A stretch of DNA of 64,000 nt from Pseudomonas resinovorans NBRC 106553 (GCF_000412695.1 NC_021506.1:124001-188000), one strand, 5' to 3'; shown: positions 38,019 to 45,483, numbered from the stretch's first letter. Made by a program: numbers and translations. Notes: generated by a model not told the origin, from the sequence alone.

Positions 38019-39053
38019 TCAGTGGTTGCACCAGATGCATCGGCCGGGCTTGAGTGCGTAACGAGCGTTGATTTCCTTGCACTTGCTGCATGGAGTGAGA
38101 GTGATGTCTCCGGTCTTCATCGCGTTGCTGAGCTGGTAACCGTTGGAAGGGGAGATCATATCGCTGGCCTCAATGCCGACAGCTCTGCACAGCTCTACAT
38201 ACTCGCGATGAGCCGCAACCACCGCCCGAGCATTCGTCCGCCGAAGAGGATTGTCGGCGAGCAGCCTGTATATAGTCAGATAGAGCAAACTGTGAAGAGG
38301 GCTTTCGGCCAGTGTCTTATTCGGTGCCTGTATTCGTCCACTCTGGGACTGAACAAGGGGGATATCCCGTAGCAAGGACCGCTTCATCCTGACTACTTCG
38401 TCCGCATTCAATCCAGTCCATTGCGCGACCAACTTTGGCTGTAGCTTCTGCTGAAGCAACTCGGTCGCTACCACATCGAGGGGCATCGTCGAGGGATAGT
38501 CCTTGATCCGACCTATGCCACTCACGCCAGGCTTCAGAAAGTACCGAAGGTCACCAAGCAATACTGTAGTCACGTCCCTGAGTTGATCGTCTGACGAAGA
38601 TAGGTTCATCCTCAGCTTCCTGAGGTTGCACCTGGTGCCAACCGAGAACCCGCCGCGGCTAACCAGCATCATCCGAGAGTCGAAAGAGCCTGCCTCGAAC
38701 ACCCGATACCCAACATCGTCTAGGCCTACAGCCAGAATTGGGCTTGTCTGGTTGACGCGGGAGAAGTGGCAAAACTCCATGAACATAACCATTTTGTTAC
38801 CTATCTCCCTAAACTCTTCATCGTCTAGGTAGCCCCTGCCGACCTTTAGGGTGTTGTAGTGGACCCGGTAGAGGGAGACCGGGAGAGCGTCGACAGCGTT
38901 CAACTGACGTTGGTTGGTGCTCAACGAAGAAAGCCAAACCATATCGCTCTGAGTCAAGCGCTGCTCAGCGAGAATGACATTGAAATCTCGCAAGCCAGAT
39001 GTCAGCCAGCGCAGACCCATTTGTATCATCGATGCGTTGATCTTAACTCGCAT
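38019..39053 (-). CDS. FlhC-like transcriptional activator, possible FlhD-FlhC fusion
   Basis: 344 residues. The C-terminal half follows the FlhC pattern: a helical region (ATELLQQKLQPKLV...TGLNADEVVRMKRSLL), then HSLLYLTIYRLL...AAHREYVELC, then a zinc site with Cys322, Cys325, Cys339 and Cys342 (CSKC and CIWC). This is the order seen in FlhC and its element homologues SetC and AcaC. The N-terminal 170 residues have LRDFNVILAEQRL, which loosely recalls the start of FlhD; total length is about FlhD plus FlhC. It lies 10 bp after a lytic transglycosylase gene. Inferred role: master activator of the transfer operons through the seven conserved operators. Homology is inferred by eye; the fusion idea is speculative. 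Confidence 0.6.
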   Translation of the reverse strand: MRVKINASMIQMGLRWLTSGLRDFNVILAEQRLTQSDMVWLSSLSTNQRQLNAVDALPVSLYRVHYNTLKVGRGYLDDEEFREIGNKMVMFMEFCHFSRVNQTSPILAVGLDDVGYRVFEAGSFDSRMMLVSRGGFSVGTRCNLRKLRMNLSSSDDQLRDVTTVLLGDLRYFLKPGVSGIGRIKDYPSTMPLDVVATELLQQKLQPKLVAQWTGLNADEVVRMKRSLLRDIPLVQSQSGRIQAPNKTLAESPLHSLLYLTIYRLLADNPLRRTNARAVVAAHREYVELCRAVGIEASDMISPSNGYQLSNAMKTGDITLTPCSKCKEINARYALKPGRCIWCNH

Positions 39054-39063
39054 GTCCCTGCCC

Positions 39064-39633
39064 TTACTTTAAACGCTGTAGTGAACGCCAAATTCTGAGC
39101 ACATTACTCGCATACTCACGTGCGTCAAGTTCACGTTTTGGGTTTCGTGTATGGTAGCCACCGATGGCTAGTTGCATATCGACAGGGTATTGCGCAATCG
39201 ACTCGCAAAGTATCTGGGCACCGATCCGAATGTTTACTTCAGGGTCAAGAAGAAGCTCTGGGCTTGCTACTCGATTGCCATTCCAGCGATAATTTATTTG
39301 CATAATCCCTATATCGGTAAGAATGTCTTCGGCAATATATTTGCCGAGTACAACCTTGGCAGCCATATAGGTTTTAGGGTACAGGGCACCACTAGGCGCG
39401 TTCCGAAGCGCAAATGGGTGTGGTGCAACCATCCCTTGTCCGGCAGAAGTTTTAGATTCATTCAGGGCCAGTGAATATAGAAGCAATGGGTCCGGTTTGC
39501 ATGCGGTGGCCATTGAGGCTCGCTCCCACATTGTCCCTTTTAATGAAAATCCATTAGCGTTTGCGCTTGCTGAATTAAATATTGCAATGCATGCATAGAC
39601 AGCAACAAAGGAGCTGGCACGGATATTAAACAT
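39064..39633 (-). CDS. VirB1-like lytic transglycosylase
   Basis: 189 residues with a signal peptide (about 1-24) and an SLT-type fold: LLYSLALNESKTS with the probable catalytic Glu near residue 56, then DIGIMQINYRW and IRIGAQILCESI, typical of lysozyme-like peptidoglycan hydrolases of conjugation systems. It would open the cell wall for the transfer channel. Starts inside the end of the ParR-like gene (8-bp overlap). Confidence 0.83.
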   Translation of the reverse strand: MFNIRASSFVAVYACIAIFNSASANANGFSLKGTMWERASMATACKPDPLLLYSLALNESKTSAGQGMVAPHPFALRNAPSGALYPKTYMAAKVVLGKYIAEDILTDIGIMQINYRWNGNRVASPELLLDPEVNIRIGAQILCESIAQYPVDMQLAIGGYHTRNPKRELDAREYASNVLRIWRSLQRLK

Positions 39634-39898
39634 TAGCCCCCCTTATCCAGCTAGCAACTGGGCGAGACGTAGGCTCATTACTAATTGGTTCTTTTTCGCC
39701 CTCAGAGAGATTATTATGCTGCTGAGTATCAGTCTGCTTGTTTTTAATCTCTTCGGTCGCGCTAATCATGCTTAGATACAGTGCAGCCATTGCAACAAGC
39801 CTTTTACCCCGATAATCGGGGTCAATAGTTTCGAGATGCGCGTGCAATTCTTGTGTCGCTGGCGTGACTCGACATTGTAGTCTCATCGTTTTATCCAC
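39626..39898 (-). CDS. ParR/StbB-like partition adaptor (probable)
   Basis: 90 residues. The N-terminal MRLQCRVTPATQELHAHLETI...RLVAMAALYLSM looks like a short beta strand followed by two helices, as in ribbon-helix-helix ParR proteins; the tail is polar and disordered. GTG 39898 has GAGGAGGG upstream. It directly follows the ParM-like gene, the usual parM-parR order. Sequence similarity is weak, so context carries much of the call. Confidence 0.55.
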   Translation of the reverse strand: MDKTMRLQCRVTPATQELHAHLETIDPDYRGKRLVAMAALYLSMISATEEIKNKQTDTQQHNNLSEGEKEPISNEPTSRPVASWIRGANV

Positions 39899-39934
39899 AT
39901 TCCCTCCTCAGCGCTTCCCTGCGCAGCCGTTTAA

Positions 39935-40915
39935 TTAAGAGCGTGCTATATGCCAGAAACCTTCGGCATTGCTTTTTACGCTATTCACGGGCTTGACTAC
40001 CAAAGCATCGGGAAATTCTTTTCGAGCAAATGGCTCATACAATGAGGCTCCCCCACCGCCGAGAATTACACAGTCGATAGCACGCCCCTTCAGGAATCGA
40101 AGTCCTTGTTTGATCTCGGTGAAGACGGATGGGATAACACGCTCGGCAGCGCGCTCGAGATATTCAGCAAGCTCAACTTTGCGGCCATAGATCAGGATGT
40201 AAGATTTACCCGACTGGAGCGCATGTTCGATCTTTTCTACACCAGGAATACCGCCATGATCCTTCGCAATTTCTTCGTTGCACGCTTCAAGTACAACAGA
40301 CATAGCTTTGAGGCTGCTGCTGCTGGAGTTGACTACCAGTTCGCGATGGTCAAATACCACCCAATCAACACTGAAAAAACCCGGATCAATAATGATTGAA
40401 ACTGACTCCTCAATAACCTCCGAAGCATCTGAGTTGCAGTAAATCTCCGTCAGAGTCCCGATAGGCTGAGCAACAACCTCTACTCGCTTAACCGTAACCT
40501 CTCGCTTGGGCGTAATCCGATGCGTCCCGGTCATACGCTTTATCAGGGCTTCAACATAGGGCTTATCGCGAGCCTGCGAGACAGGAAGGCCAGTTACTAA
40601 GCAGTCAATCACGTCTTTATCACCGGCCGCATGCAGCAGAGCACCTTTAAATAGGGCCTCATAGGCGTGCGAGGAAGTGTAATCCTCGTGCAGCTCTCGT
40701 CCATCCTGAACTCGGCCGGGCGCGGCAAATGCCACCCAGGGCGCGCCATCAACTTCAACGATTACTTCACCAGGGCGTAACCCAGAATCCCCAGGCAGAA
40801 CGCTCAAGGGAGCGGCCTGCGAGGGACGAATAATCGACTCCGGTTGCCCATCGCCACTGCCAAAAACGCCAATGACGTTGCTGTAACCAATATCCAGACC
40901 TAAGGCGTTACCCAT
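39935..40915 (-). CDS. parM: ParM/StbA-like actin-family partition ATPase
   Basis: 326 residues. The actin-type phosphate-1 motif is LGLDIGYSNV near residue 5, phosphate-2 is SIIIDPGFFSVDWVVFD near 180, and the adenosine motif is DCVILGGGGASLY near 290. It would polymerise to move plasmid copies apart, with the ParR-like protein. ATG 40915 has GGGAG upstream; a longer frame to GTG 41032 lacks a ribosome site. First gene of a five-gene operon that also holds the FlhC-like regulator. Confidence 0.85.
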   Translation of the reverse strand: MGNALGLDIGYSNVIGVFGSGDGQPESIIRPSQAAPLSVLPGDSGLRPGEVIVEVDGAPWVAFAAPGRVQDGRELHEDYTSSHAYEALFKGALLHAAGDKDVIDCLVTGLPVSQARDKPYVEALIKRMTGTHRITPKREVTVKRVEVVAQPIGTLTEIYCNSDASEVIEESVSIIIDPGFFSVDWVVFDHRELVVNSSSSSLKAMSVVLEACNEEIAKDHGGIPGVEKIEHALQSGKSYILIYGRKVELAEYLERAAERVIPSVFTEIKQGLRFLKGRAIDCVILGGGGASLYEPFARKEFPDALVVKPVNSVKSNAEGFWHIARS

Positions 40916-41089
40916 TCGTATGCCGCTCCCAGCAAAAAAAGACAAAAGAAGTGCGCCAAATGACGACGCAGATGACCCCGCAACACATGAAACCCCACAC
41001 CTACAGAATCCCAAGCGCTGCAACTGCATCACCCGGTCAACAGATGACGACGAGCCGTCATAATCTGCCTTCGCGAGAGCACTGTGCTT

Positions 41090-41114
41090 CGTTTTCAGGA
41101 CGTTTTAGCGTCTG
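41090..41114. promoter_or_regulatory. Conserved transfer-gene operator, copy G (mobI/parM divergent region)
   Basis: On the minus strand it reads CAGACGCTAAAACG then TCCTGAAAACG, so its orientation is opposite to the other copies relative to mobI. As a near-palindrome it can be read either way. The gap to mobI ATG 41176 is 61 bp, the standard spacing. An additional imperfect inverted repeat (CAGATGACG / CGTCATAATCTG, about 41041-41066) lies nearer to parM and could be an autoregulatory or centromere site. Confidence 0.55.
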
Positions 41115-41175
41115 AAATCGATCCACACCCTCGGTGTTGAGCCGCAAAATGCTCCCATCCACAAAGGAGCGACAT

Positions 41176-41670
41176 ATGAACCCACCTTCTGAAGCCCCCA
41201 AGCATCCAGCAGTAGCGGAGCTCGATCGCGTCTATTCCAGCCTTGTCGGCCGAGCCGAGGAGCTGCGCGACTCTTTCTTCCAGACAGCCCTTTCTCAGCA
41301 CGCAGGCAAGCCTGGGCATATACCGATCGTGATCCGTATACGGCAATCCAGCCCGAATGCAGTCACCATCGAATGGGCGAAAGTGATTTTGCCAAGGCTC
41401 AAGGAAGGCGAAGCCAAGAAACCGCGGGTCATCCGCACGATCAACAAGGGTCAAGGAAGCAAGTACCCGGTCTCGTCGTTCTCGTTCGTGAAGGAGCCCT
41501 TGAAGAACATCGTTCGGGCCTACGAAATCCAGCTCGCCGAGATCCGGGAAACATGCTCAGTCATTCAGCGAGTCCGCCGTCAGCTTGTCCCTGCGGTGAA
41601 GAAAGCTGGCGTAGTTGATGGCTCTATTGCTGCGTTCATCACTCAGGATTACCCCGCAGCGTCCGACTGA
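41176..41670 (+). CDS. MobI-like auxiliary mobilisation protein (probable)
   Basis: 164 residues; AAGGAG precedes the ATG. The basic central region (LKEGEAKKPRVIRTINKGQGSKYP... spacing) followed by a helical segment (VKEPLKNIVRAYEIQLAEIRE) recalls MobI of SXT and IncA/C, a relaxosome accessory encoded beside oriT. Context supports this: a repeat-rich non-coding stretch follows directly and the gene has its own transfer operator. I am moderately sure. Confidence 0.5.
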   Translation: MNPPSEAPKHPAVAELDRVYSSLVGRAEELRDSFFQTALSQHAGKPGHIPIVIRIRQSSPNAVTIEWAKVILPRLKEGEAKKPRVIRTINKGQGSKYPVSSFSFVKEPLKNIVRAYEIQLAEIRETCSVIQRVRRQLVPAVKKAGVVDGSIAAFITQDYPAASD

Positions 41671-42252
41671 TCGCTTCGCCCTGGTACGGTGCAGAAAATG
41701 GTGGAGCCCAACAAAATCAAGGGCTCCGACCACGACACCTCTTCACGACACCTCTTCACGACACCCCTTCAACCATGACGACACCCCTTCACCGAACCGT
41801 TTGCTGCGAATTGATTCGGCTGAATAGGCGCGGGGCCCCTAGTTGCGGGCGTTACAGGGCAGCAACACCCTTTCACGACACCCCTTCACGACACCCCTTC
41901 GACGACGACAGCACCCCTTCAAGGCAGCCATTTCAAGCCGATATCGCTACACACCACGTAGTTCCTGCCTTTCAGAGCAGCGCGCATGAAAACAATTACG
42001 GCGCGACTTTCTCTCTATGTGAGGTGAACCCTCAGACTCCCATAAGCAAGCGAGGTGGTGTGAGGGCGGTTTTCTTGAACCTGTGTCGCGAAGCGGGTGA
42101 ATGCGGTGCATCGACAGAGTGTCGGTTGAGAGGCCAACTATTGGGATCAGAGCGCGCAAAATCCTTGGGATTGGATGCGATGGTGGGAGGATTGACGCAG
42201 CGCAAATTTGCGGGCTGGGGTAAGCAGCCAGGATTGAGTAGGAGTAAATCTG
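41671..42252. other. Non-coding region with direct repeats; oriT/iteron/centromere candidate
   Basis: About 580 bases without a convincing gene. It contains two clusters of a 13-bp direct repeat, a GGGGCCCC palindrome between them (about 41832-41839), and one copy of a 20-bp motif (42083-42102) that recurs at 43189 and 43734. Open frames crossing it read through the repeats and look spurious. Being beside mobI-like, oriT is a leading interpretation. Confidence 0.6.
41731..41920 (+). repeat. 13-bp direct repeats ACGACACC(C/T)CTTC in two clusters
   Basis: Copies at 41731-41743, 41744-41756 and 41757-41769 (head to tail), 41777-41789, then 41875-41887 and 41888-41900 (head to tail). Imperfect relatives lie near 41864-41874 and 41905-41920. 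The two clusters are about 85 bp apart and in the same orientation. They could be binding sites for a Rep, ParR or relaxosome protein. Confidence 0.9.
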
Positions 42253-42450
42253 ATGCTCGGAAGCGGACTACTGGAGCAACTGCTTGGGTCGATCGGCGCA
42301 TTGAGTGCCGGGTTAGCAACAGCCTGGATGACTTACTGCGGGTCGAGGTATGTGCTCAGCGATTTGAAAACCGACTACGCGAAACTGCGGGTGGCGATCA
42401 AGTTCCTAGCGGGCAACTCGGCGAGCGCAAGTGGAGGGCATAGCGAATGA
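42253..42450 (+). CDS. Small membrane protein, unknown (first of three)
   Basis: 65 residues with a hydrophobic segment (about 5-30) and a basic helical region. AGGAG lies nine bases before the ATG. The stop overlaps the next ATG (ATGA). Part of a three-gene cluster; function not recognised. Confidence 0.6.
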   Translation: MLGSGLLEQLLGSIGALSAGLATAWMTYCGSRYVLSDLKTDYAKLRVAIKFLAGNSASASGGHSE

Positions 42451-42632
42451 TCTTCGCGAATCTGCCATACCTCGGAGCATGGACATCAGCAATCCACGGG
42501 ATGATCTTCACTGGCATGTGCATTACCGGGATCGCTTGCTGCGTCAGCCTGTCGATCAAGTCAGCGTTGGTTGTCACCAAGGTGATATCGAAAATAAAGA
42601 GCCGGCGAAACACGGCAATGAACAGGCGGTGA
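42447..42632 (+). CDS. Small membrane protein, unknown (second of three)
   Basis: 61 residues, largely hydrophobic (about residues 5-45, possibly two membrane passes) with a basic C-terminus. Overlaps the preceding gene by 4 bp, suggesting a coupled pair, as seen for small holin-like or exclusion proteins; no specific family recognised. Confidence 0.55.
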   Translation: MIFANLPYLGAWTSAIHGMIFTGMCITGIACCVSLSIKSALVVTKVISKIKSRRNTAMNRR

Positions 42633-42635
42633 CAT

Positions 42636-43004
42636 TTGGAGTTCAGAAAAAGAGATGACGGCAGGTTATTCCCGCCGGTGCTACCAAACGGCGATTTCAT
42701 AGGCGTGGCCCATGGAAGCCACCTCAGGCAGGTTCTCTTTTCAGTGCGGGACGAAGGCCTGTACGGGGAAGGTGTGTTCCTCCTATGGCACGAGATAACC
42801 GGCGTATCCCTTACCGACGCGAAAGGATTCCAAATTCGGAGCGGAAAATATGCCAGCGGCGGGTTTGGATTTTACGCAGGAGCATCTGCGCTGCTCGATT
42901 TGACAGGGGAAATCGTAACCAGAATAGATGGATACACAGTTGACTACTGCCTGATGAACCGCATCAGCTACGAGTCAAAACGACAAGTGCAGCCAATCTA
43001 TTAG
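42636..43004 (+). CDS. Hypothetical protein (third of three)
   Basis: 122-residue soluble-looking, beta-rich protein with many Gly and aromatic residues. The only upstream start in frame is TTG 42636, 3 bp after the previous stop, so the start is uncertain. Its stop codon lies within the first of three TATTAGCAGTGA repeats. No family recognised. Confidence 0.5.
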   Translation: MEFRKRDDGRLFPPVLPNGDFIGVAHGSHLRQVLFSVRDEGLYGEGVFLLWHEITGVSLTDAKGFQIRSGKYASGGFGFYAGASALLDLTGEIVTRIDGYTVDYCLMNRISYESKRQVQPIY

Positions 43005-43138
43005 CAGTGATTTAACCTGTCGGGCTTTTGGCAAGCCAGCGGAGGACCATTGGTAGATGCTTCATATGGTGCAGAAGTTATTAGCAGTGAAACGAGAGTC
43101 CTGCTATTCGATCAGGCTAGAAATGCTATTAGCAGTGA
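42999..43138 (+). repeat. Three copies of the 12-bp repeat TATTAGCAGTGA
   Basis: Exact copies at 42999-43010, 43079-43090 and 43127-43138, separated by 80 and 48 bp (start to start). The first contains the stop codon of the preceding gene. The stretch between 43005 and 43252 otherwise holds no convincing gene. Confidence 0.85.
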
Positions 43139-43188
43139 AGTGCCTCACTTTCATAAAATAAACATTGGTAGGTGTGGGATGTGCCCCC

Positions 43189-43208
43189 GTTTCGCGAAGC
43201 GGATGAAT
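43189..43208 (+). repeat. 20-bp dispersed motif GTKTCGCGAAGCGGRKGAWT (one of three)
   Basis: Copies at 42083-42102, 43189-43208 and 43734-43753, all in the same orientation. Each lies in front of a different small gene (at 42253, 43253 and 43759). The second and third copies exactly bracket the 158-residue gene. Confidence 0.8.
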
Positions 43209-43252
43209 TCAGGCCGTTACGGTGACCTACAAATTTACGGAGAAGATGTTTT

Positions 43253-43729
43253 ATGTACGGAGTTAATGAGTTGATCGGGGCCAGCGGTAGTTTTTCTCTT
43301 GATGGATATAACCTACCTGGGGACAAGGAGTGGTCTGAGGAAATGTTAGAGGTTCTGCATGCGGACATTCCAGGCAGTCATGATCTCCTAATCGCAATCG
43401 TGCTGACTCAAGAGTGTGCGGAGTTACGTGAGCGAAGTTCTATGGCAATGGCTGTAGTGCTTAGTGAATACGAGTCAACGCTCGGGCAGCCAGATGCGTT
43501 GCGAGCAAGAACGTTTTTTGTCGCAGCAATCACAGAGCTGAAGATGGTTCTTGATGAACTTAAAGACCAGCCGCAAGCAGAGCAGGAAAAAGTGTTGTCG
43601 CGTTTGGGTGATTATTTCGGAGAAGCCGTCAAAAAGTTTGACACCTCGTTTGAAGGGATGGAGCAAGTATATTTGCTGAGCAACCCGAATACAGGGCGAT
43701 ATTGGATGTCGCTGAAGCGTCATGCTTAA
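43253..43729 (+). CDS. Hypothetical protein bracketed by 20-bp direct repeats
   Basis: 158 residues, acidic and mainly helical, with no membrane segment or recognised domain. Codon use appears more AT-rich than in the transfer genes, suggesting separate origin. No strong ribosome site is visible, but the frame is open and bounded by the dispersed 20-bp motif on both sides. Confidence 0.6.
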   Translation: MYGVNELIGASGSFSLDGYNLPGDKEWSEEMLEVLHADIPGSHDLLIAIVLTQECAELRERSSMAMAVVLSEYESTLGQPDALRARTFFVAAITELKMVLDELKDQPQAEQEKVLSRLGDYFGEAVKKFDTSFEGMEQVYLLSNPNTGRYWMSLKRHA

Positions 43730-43758
43730 TAACGTGTCGCGAAGCGGAGGATTGGCTG

Positions 43759-44460
43759 GTGAGTGAGTGCGCAATTGCAGACATGGATAAGCGCGCTCGC
43801 GCACTAGGCAGAATCAAGAAATGTTTTGCGCTCGCAAAATCCAGCAACCCGCATGAGGCCGAAGCAGCAATGCGGCAAGCCCGCAAACTTATGGACAAGT
43901 TCAAGCTGGAAGTAGGCGATGTGCGTGCTACCCAGGCGGAGGAATTCTCCCTGCGGATCGGTAAAGCCAAAAGCGTTCCGCCACAATGGATTCGCATGTT
44001 GTCGATGACTGTCTCAAAGGCGTTCGGCTGTGTGAGTTTCTACAGCTATGGCCCTAACGGGCAGTCGCTGATTTTTATTGGAGAAATCGGTAGCGCTGAA
44101 ATGTCGGCCTATGCGTATGAGGTGCTTATCCGGCAACTGAAAGACTCCAAGAGAAAATACCTCTCAGGGGTCAGCGTTCAGGGCGCAGTGCAAAGGCGCA
44201 GAGCGGGAGTGATGTATGCAGAAGCGTGGATCATCGGCGTACACAAACGAGTAGAGGAATTTGCCGGCGTTACGGAAGAAGGGGAGCGGGCAATCCACGC
44301 TTATACCCAGAGACATTATCCTGGTGTTCCGATCACAAAGATGAAACGCCGGAAACTCGATATGGGTGCGTACCGAGCGTACATTCAGGGCAAAAGGGAT
44401 GGTGAAAGCGTCTCTCTGCACAAACCTATGGGCCGTGAAGAGCACATGCTGTTGGAATGA
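43759..44460 (+). CDS. DUF2786-type protein
   Basis: 233 residues. The N-terminus (RARALGRIKKCFALAKSSNPHEAEAAMRQARKLM) matches the DUF2786 helical domain; a second domain follows, with a basic region near the C-terminus. GTG 43759 is chosen because GGAGG lies eight bases upstream; ATG 43783 is an alternative. Function unknown, but common on phages and plasmids. A strong terminator follows. Confidence 0.75.
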   Translation: MSECAIADMDKRARALGRIKKCFALAKSSNPHEAEAAMRQARKLMDKFKLEVGDVRATQAEEFSLRIGKAKSVPPQWIRMLSMTVSKAFGCVSFYSYGPNGQSLIFIGEIGSAEMSAYAYEVLIRQLKDSKRKYLSGVSVQGAVQRRRAGVMYAEAWIIGVHKRVEEFAGVTEEGERAIHAYTQRHYPGVPITKMKRRKLDMGAYRAYIQGKRDGESVSLHKPMGREEHMLLE

Positions 44461-44474
44461 GGTAGTGCCCAAGA

Positions 44475-44502
44475 ATAAGTCCCGCTCGAGCGGGATTTTT
44501 TT
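44475..44502 (+). terminator. Terminator after the DUF2786 gene
   Basis: Perfect palindrome TCCCGCTCGAGCGGGA followed by seven T residues. Confidence 0.88.
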
Positions 44503-44780
44503 CGTCCGATGTTTGTCCCCTGAAAGTGGGGGTAAGCCTGTGGATAAAGTCCTGGCGTGGCGGTCTGGGAAGCCCCCCCGGCGATGCTCAAATTTTAACC
44601 AGCAGGGCGAAATTCGACATTACTCTTGACGTTCGCAATCGAGACAGAGATATTCTCCTCGGCACGCGGGTAGGTGCCTGCCGTCCACATTGGCAAAGCG
44701 AAAGCACTACCGACAAACCAACGGAACCCTTATGGGTGCTCCGGAGTGGACACAGAGCATCAGCCTTTGGAGGCTGCCGT
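44503..44780. other. Leader/promoter region of the 44.8-60.4 kb gene run
   Basis: No credible gene; the open frame through here is an upstream extension of the next gene. It holds a good sigma-70-like promoter at 44626-44654 and leaves a leader of about 120 bases before ATG 44781. Confidence 0.6.
44626..44654 (+). promoter_or_regulatory. Predicted sigma-70 promoter for the accessory operon
   Basis: TTGACG (44626-44631) and GATATT (44649-44654) with a 17-bp spacer. It lies after a terminator and ahead of a long run of plus-strand genes. Confidence 0.55.
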
Positions 44781-45410
44781 ATGCAAAACCCAATCACGCT
44801 CCGCGATATCGAAAACCTCAAAAAACTCGCCAAGCAGGCAAAGGCCCTTCACCCAGGACTGAGCCATGCGCAGCGCCTCAACCTGATGGCGCAGCATCAT
44901 CTTCAGGCACGCAGCTATCACGAAGTTCGCAAGTGGATCGCTCGCTCGTTGGAGCAGCACTACGAGCGGAAGGACAGTGGCGTGGTCTACTGCAAGCTCT
45001 GCCGTTTTTCTTTCGTCCCCGGTGTAGCCGAGGACTCGACTACTCACGAGAAGCGTCACCTCAATTTTGAGGACGCTCTTTTCTCCCTCGGAGCGTTACC
45101 AGCTGCACATGCCACCCGAGAGCAAAGGAAACGCGAGGCGCATAACCTGATCCATTCCGCACCGTCCGCCGGCGAAGAATTGGCTGGAGTCGAGCAACTG
45201 GTCAACGCCTGGTATGACCGTTCGCTGGAATCCGCGATCGGCAATGGCGGCTGGAAGAAACACCCGAGCCTTGCCGAGTATGCCGCGATGATCGTTCCAA
45301 CCGTTGAGGCCTGGTTGCGGCAGAGCAGGGTGTTGTACCTGTCCAAATACGGCTGCAATCGGGGCGTGATCCCAGAGGGTCAGACAACGTGGGTTCAGCC
45401 TGAAGGCTGA
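44781..45410 (+). CDS. Protein with a C2H2-type zinc-finger-like motif, unknown
   Basis: 209 residues. The N-terminal helical region is basic; a CKLCRFSF...THEKRH motif near residues 73-95 (C-x2-C, then H-x4-H) suggests a single zinc finger. ATG 44781 has TTGGAGG upstream; the longer frame from 44526 is rejected. First gene of the accessory run; may bind nucleic acid (inference). Confidence 0.7.
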   Translation: MQNPITLRDIENLKKLAKQAKALHPGLSHAQRLNLMAQHHLQARSYHEVRKWIARSLEQHYERKDSGVVYCKLCRFSFVPGVAEDSTTHEKRHLNFEDALFSLGALPAAHATREQRKREAHNLIHSAPSAGEELAGVEQLVNAWYDRSLESAIGNGGWKKHPSLAEYAAMIVPTVEAWLRQSRVLYLSKYGCNRGVIPEGQTTWVQPEG

Positions 45411-45483
45411 TAGGGTTGGGTCCTTTGGGGAAGCTGCGACAATTGGCACGTTGATTGATCTCATCTTCCCCAGGACTTCCCAC

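Noticed and set aside
41731..41920. CRISPR array
   Set aside because: Repeat unit only 13 bp, mostly head to tail without spacers of constant length, and no cas genes nearby.
41775..42443. 222-codon plus-strand frame through the 13-bp repeats
   Set aside because: Its sequence reads through the DNA repeats with Thr/Pro/His/Ser bias and conflicts with the better-supported gene at 42253.
43050..43274. 74-codon frame across TATTAGCAGTGA repeats
   Set aside because: Codes through the repeats (ISSE twice); no family. It overlaps the start of the 158-residue gene.
44526..44780. N-terminal extension of the zinc-finger-like protein gene
   Set aside because: The extension crosses a sigma-70-like promoter and lacks a ribosome site; ATG 44781 has a good one.
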